Positions 61,232 through 64,000 of a stretch of DNA of 64,000 nucleotides are shown here, one piece after another. Source of the stretch: Candidatus Omnitrophota bacterium (GTDB lineage: Bacteria; Hinthialibacterota; Hinthialibacteria; Hinthialibacterales; JAKPRU01); assembly GCA_029570205.1 (NCBI GenBank), contig JAKQSI010000111.1:16949-80948 (forward strand). Reading direction: 5' to 3'. Numbering within the stretch: position 1 is the first letter of the stretch; each line of letters opens with the position of its first letter. The position numbers and the translations under genes were made by a program. Under the pieces are notes generated by a model. It worked only from the letters and a program-made list of their open reading frames with translations. It was not told the DNA's origin and did not search any database.

Positions 61232-61270
61232 AAGCCCCCGATAGAGATGCCTGTCGGGGGCTTGTTTTGT
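61232..61270 (+). terminator. Rho-independent terminator after the ferritin-like gene
   Basis: AAGCCCCCGA...TCGGGGGCTT (61232-61262) followed by TGTTTTGT. Confidence 0.85.
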
Positions 61271-61313
61271 CGGGATTACGAGAGGAATCCGCGTGGCGGA
61301 ATGTCCCTCGATG

Positions 61314-61607
61314 TCAATTCTTCTGAGCGTCCTTTTCCTTTGCCGGCTCCTGAAGAACGTATTCGCATGCCTGGAGAATCGATCCCCCTTCGCCGTCGAA
61401 TGATTTCCAGCGGGCGTAAATCGTATCAAGCAATTCTCTCGCCTTGGGATCTTGAAACGCACCCAGGGCGTTCAGTACATACAACGTTTCAGTATCTTCC
61501 GAGCAGATCTCTCTGCGGTGGAGGGTGAGTTCGGCAAGACGAGGCAGAAGAGAAAAGATATCGGCAGGATTTTCGCTCGCGTCGTGGTTTTCCTCCGCAT
61601 AGCGCAT
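61314..61607 (-). CDS. Small hypothetical protein
   Basis: A 97-residue frame starting MRYAEENHDASENPADIFSL, with helical segments LLPRLAELTLHRREI and TLYVLNALGAFQDPKARELL. No family or ribosome site is recognised. It is downstream of the antitoxin-like gene on the same strand. It may be real, but confidence is low. Confidence 0.4.
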   Translation of the reverse strand: MRYAEENHDASENPADIFSLLPRLAELTLHRREICSEDTETLYVLNALGAFQDPKARELLDTIYARWKSFDGEGGSILQACEYVLQEPAKEKDAQKN

Positions 61608-61663
61608 AAGAATAAAACGGGGAGACCCAAGCGTCGGTTACGTACTTTGACAGCAGACCACTC

Positions 61664-61858
61664 TCAGCGGTGGGTATTGTCCGGACACGGCGTGTCATTT
61701 TTCGCCATCTCTCCGGTCCTGTCCACCACAGTATTCACGGGATGACGCTCCATTTCTTGCAGCGCTGCGACCATCTCATCCAGATCGTAATGATATCGCC
61801 CGGCAAATTCATCCCGGTTCCTCCAGACTTCCGACAGGATTTCATTCTTCATGTTCAT
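61664..61858 (-). CDS. Small antitoxin-like protein next to a PIN-domain remnant
   Basis: A 64-residue protein: MKNEILSEVWRNRDEFAGRY then HYDLDEMVAALQEMERHP. The pattern (D/N)EIL-E-WR-RDE-A resembles small antitoxin-like partners found beside PIN-domain proteins in many uncultured genomes. Its start overlaps the end of the PIN pseudogene by 17 bases. It probably outlived its toxin. Antitoxin activity is inferred from context. Confidence 0.55.
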   Translation of the reverse strand: MNMKNEILSEVWRNRDEFAGRYHYDLDEMVAALQEMERHPVNTVVDRTGEMAKNDTPCPDNTHR

Positions 61859-62206
61859 TAACCTCCAACATCTCGATCGGGGTGCAAATCTCCGGGCACG
61901 AATAACCTTGTATGTTACATACCTTCCTTATCAAGGGTTTCGTCGCAGGATTGTTGATGTGACGGCCATTCCATGTAAGCAAATAATTCACGCCTGAAGT
62001 CGTCTTGCCGCTGCATCCGGATCTCCCGATTTGATCTCTGCGATTACCAATTCGGAAATATACAAGTCGTATTTGTGTCGATTGTTTTCCCACCATTCGG
62101 AAGTCACTTGCTGACATGCGGCTGTGGGCAGATCTCGGCTTGGTTTGGCCGACAAGTAGCTGATAATTGAAGTCTCAACGTATATGCAAGACCTATTCAT
62201 GTTCAT
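61842..62206 (-). pseudogene. PIN-domain (VapC-like) protein with internal deletion and frameshift
   Basis: The 5' part reads CIYVETSIISYLSAKPSRDL, then WWENNRHKYDLYISELVIAE, and stops after AARRLQA near 61997. Another frame then begins VNYLLTWNGRHINNPATKPL, continuing to CTPIEMLEVNEHEE. In intact family members about 40-45 residues carrying part of the acidic active site lie between these two pieces. The junction GACTTCAGGCGTGAATTA shows no such segment. The gene is therefore probably a nonfunctional VapC-like toxin. GGAG lies just before the ATG at 62206. Confidence 0.75.
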
Positions 62207-62451
62207 CAATCACTCCACACGAGAATATCGTCGTTCCAAAAGATCGCAGCAAGGAGAAGCGATAAGAACAAGGGCCTGTTTCTGTTCATGTCCGCCTGCC
62301 GAACAACCATTGCGTTGTCCCCGCCTCCGCATCGATCGCAATTGATTACTTTGCCAATAGAACGAAGCGACTTGACCCCCGGCACTTCTTCGATCCACCC
62401 CACCCACCAATCGCCATCCTGTTTCACGACAGCCGTGTATTCATTCTTCAC
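62206..62451 (-). pseudogene. Truncated HicB-like antitoxin gene
   Basis: The GTG at 62451 follows AGGAGG by eight bases and opens VKNEYTAVVKQDGDWWVGWI then EEVPGV, the typical HicB N-terminal half. After that the sequence (SIGKVINCDRCGGGDNAM) no longer looks like HicB, so the gene is truncated or rearranged. Its stop overlaps the start region of the PIN remnant. No HicA gene was seen. Confidence 0.6.
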
Positions 62452-62815
62452 GGGATTTACCTCCTGTTTATTCGCCGATTCCCGGGACTTTCCGTTCCCT
62501 CCCAATTATATCACTCCCGCCCCGCTTCGTCAGGCGGTTGGGAAATCGTGTACGGATCAGGCTCCGGAATCACCTGAAGGGCGACATTGGGGGACCCGGA
62601 AATCCCCACTGCCGAATCGCCTCTATCGTCGGATGAGGGAGAATCCTTGAGCTTGCGACATTCTTGCGACATTTGGCTCCCCTTCCCCCACCCCCAGCAC
62701 ATAAAGGCAACTTCCGACACATGCCCATCTCAGGTAAACTCAGTAGTTCAATCAATTCGCAGTATGGAACCCCGTGTCATTCCGATGGGCTTTCGATGGG
62801 GTTCGAGGGTGTATT
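62452..62815. other. Gene-free region
   Basis: No gene is supported in this stretch of about 360 bp between the HicB remnant and the phosphatase-RpiB gene. Minor frames here have no recognisable features. Confidence 0.5.
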
Positions 62816-63784
62816 GTGTCCGCTGGTTCGTTCACTGTTCTATTCATCGACCGGAGGGGGTTGTTCCGCGCGCCGGTCGCGGCATTTCTGCTTCAGCAGG
62901 AACTCAGGAAAATAGGGCATGAAGATGTGATCGTCCTCGCCGCTGGGATTGAGGCGGATGAGGGACGGACCTTGTCTCCTTTCGAGCAAGAGACTCTTTT
63001 CCCCCTGGCAACAGACTCCATGGAGTCTGTATCGCACAAGGTGGGTCCTGATCTGGTGGACCGCATCCACTTGGCGTTGGTTATGGAATACAGCCAGAAA
63101 GAATGGCTTCTGGAGCATTTTCCGCAGGTGTCGGATCGGCTTCGTCTGTCAGGGCGGTTCATCCCGGGAGTGAATCGGGTGGAAATTCCTCCGGCCGTTC
63201 CGAAAACCGACATGGATTCGCGGCAGGTATTCAATCTGCTGGAACTGGCGGTGCTGGGGCTGGTGTCGCGGTGGGATGAGGTCCGTAACCGGTTTTTCGT
63301 TCGCCGGAAGTTTGATATCGCGGTGGGGGCGGATCATCGGGGATTCCTGGTGAAAAAGGACATTGTTGACTATCTCAAGAAAGACGGATACCGAGCGATT
63401 GATGTCGGAACACACAGCGCAGAGGCCTGCGATCATCCGATTTATGCGTTCAAAGTGGGCGAGATGGTCGCCCGCCAGGAGGTTGACCGGGGGATACTGG
63501 TCTGCGGGTCGGGCCTGGGCATGTCGATCTCAGCGAACAAGGTGCCTGGAGTTCGGGCGGCGATGTGTATTAACCCAGACCATGCCGCGCTCTCGCGATC
63601 TCACAACAACGCGAATGTGTTGTGTCTGGCAGCGGACTGTTTCCCGGAAGAGGAAGAAATTGAAATTGTCAAAGCCTGGTTGAAAACGGGATTTCTGGGC
63701 GGCAAATACCAGCGCCGGATCAATCTGATTACGCATTACCGGCAGGCGGCGGCGGCGGAAGGCTTGCCCTCTGACCACACGTGA
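62816..63784 (+). CDS. Degenerate low-molecular-weight phosphatase domain fused to ribose-5-phosphate isomerase B
   Basis: A 322-residue protein from a GTG at 62816; an earlier GTG at 62774 is possible. Residues 7-160 align in order with low-molecular-weight tyrosine phosphatases: TVLFIDRRGLFRAPVAAFLL at the P-loop, LALVMEYSQKEWLLEHFPQV, and the end. The catalytic Cys of the CxxxxxR loop is replaced (DRRGLFR), and the usual DP general-acid motif is not seen. Residues 165-310 are RpiB: AVGADHRGFLVKKDI, ILVCGSGLGMSISANKVPGV (active-site Cys, about 230) and SHNNANVLC. RpiB interconverts ribose- and ribulose-5-phosphate. The N-terminal half is likely a pseudophosphatase. Confidence 0.85.
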   Translation: MSAGSFTVLFIDRRGLFRAPVAAFLLQQELRKIGHEDVIVLAAGIEADEGRTLSPFEQETLFPLATDSMESVSHKVGPDLVDRIHLALVMEYSQKEWLLEHFPQVSDRLRLSGRFIPGVNRVEIPPAVPKTDMDSRQVFNLLELAVLGLVSRWDEVRNRFFVRRKFDIAVGADHRGFLVKKDIVDYLKKDGYRAIDVGTHSAEACDHPIYAFKVGEMVARQEVDRGILVCGSGLGMSISANKVPGVRAAMCINPDHAALSRSHNNANVLCLAADCFPEEEEIEIVKAWLKTGFLGGKYQRRINLITHYRQAAAAEGLPSDHT

Positions 63785-64000
63785 TTTCCTCACCCCCCGG
63801 CCCCCTCTCCAAGCGTGGAGAGGGGGAGCAAGACAAGCGCATCCCCGTCATTCCGGCGAAAGCCGGAATCCTGGAGTTTGGCTATTTTTGGGCATAGAAG
63901 CAAGCGGAGTGAAGGGAATATAGGAGACGATGGAGATTCTGGGGCTTCGTAGTGGGTGGAGAGGGATTTGCGAAGCCGGAGAAATGGTTGGTCTGGATGG
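63785..64000. other. Repeat-bearing intergenic end of the window
   Basis: Contains CCCCCTCTCC...GGAGAGGGGG and the perfect hairpin ATTCCGGCGAAAGCCGGAAT at 63850-63869. No gene is supported before the window ends. Confidence 0.5.

Noticed and set aside
62511-62755. Small minus-strand frames before the RpiB fusion
   Set aside because: No recognisable motif or ribosome site; composition typical of non-coding shadow frames.

Overview
The window looks like chromosomal DNA of an uncultured Gram-negative bacterium of moderately high G+C. A lipopolysaccharide-type locus (Kdo/WaaP-family kinase, O-antigen ligase domain, heptosyltransferase-like GT9, several GT4 enzymes) and an MFP-RND-TolC efflux set imply an outer membrane. 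Twin-arginine signals on sugar-isomerase and DegT-type proteins, Thr-Pro linkers, secreted esterases and glycosidase-like proteins, and many palindromic intergenic repeats resemble candidate phyla such as Hydrogenedentota or Sumerlaeota. That placement is only an inference; no rRNA is present.

Layout. 1-4.1 kb (minus): J-domain/TPR protein, GrpE, a short DnaK, then an MT-A70-type methyltransferase cut by the left edge. 4.2-6.3 kb: flavin-reductase-like protein facing an AMMECR1/MEMO pair. 6.5-18.4 kb: the envelope glycan locus with an unusual ligase-glycosyltransferase fusion and an unknown membrane/propeller protein, closing with a SpoU methyltransferase. 18.7-25.2 kb: a lone CheX-like protein and the tripartite efflux operon. 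25.3-30.9 kb (minus): a large secreted glycosidase-like protein, a BNR sialidase-like protein and a LysM-M23 peptidase. 31.3-34.1 kb: two secreted Thr-Pro proteins, one ending in a dockerin and the other carrying a cohesin-like domain. 34.2-38.9 kb: a DUF3047 protein, an alpha/beta hydrolase and a membrane-anchored protein with about eight Greek-key repeats. 39-45.4 kb (minus): aldolase-like protein, hydrolase, Tat-exported TIM-barrel protein, a long repeat region, riboflavin genes ribE/ribD and another TIM-barrel protein. 45.6-50.9 kb: two hypothetical proteins, a radical SAM/SPASM enzyme, a membrane protein and an MFS transporter with a Pro/Gln tail. 51.1-57.8 kb: C4 zinc-ribbon protein, small protein, tandem alpha/beta hydrolase, CinA and a Tat-exported DegT-family protein. 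58-62.5 kb: tRNA-Asn, a Fur/PerR-type regulator behind a palindromic operator, a di-haem peroxidase-like protein, a ferritin-like protein, and remnants of toxin-antitoxin genes. 62.8-63.8 kb: a degenerate low-molecular-weight phosphatase domain fused to ribose-5-phosphate isomerase B.

The most unusual items are the neighbouring cohesin-like and dockerin proteins with no catalytic domain, the pseudophosphatase-RpiB fusion, the WaaL/GT4 fusion, the chaperone set with a displaced HPD motif, the operator sitting on the -10 of the peroxide/iron gene group, and a ten-copy 33-bp hairpin array. No CRISPR array, prophage or intact insertion sequence was seen.
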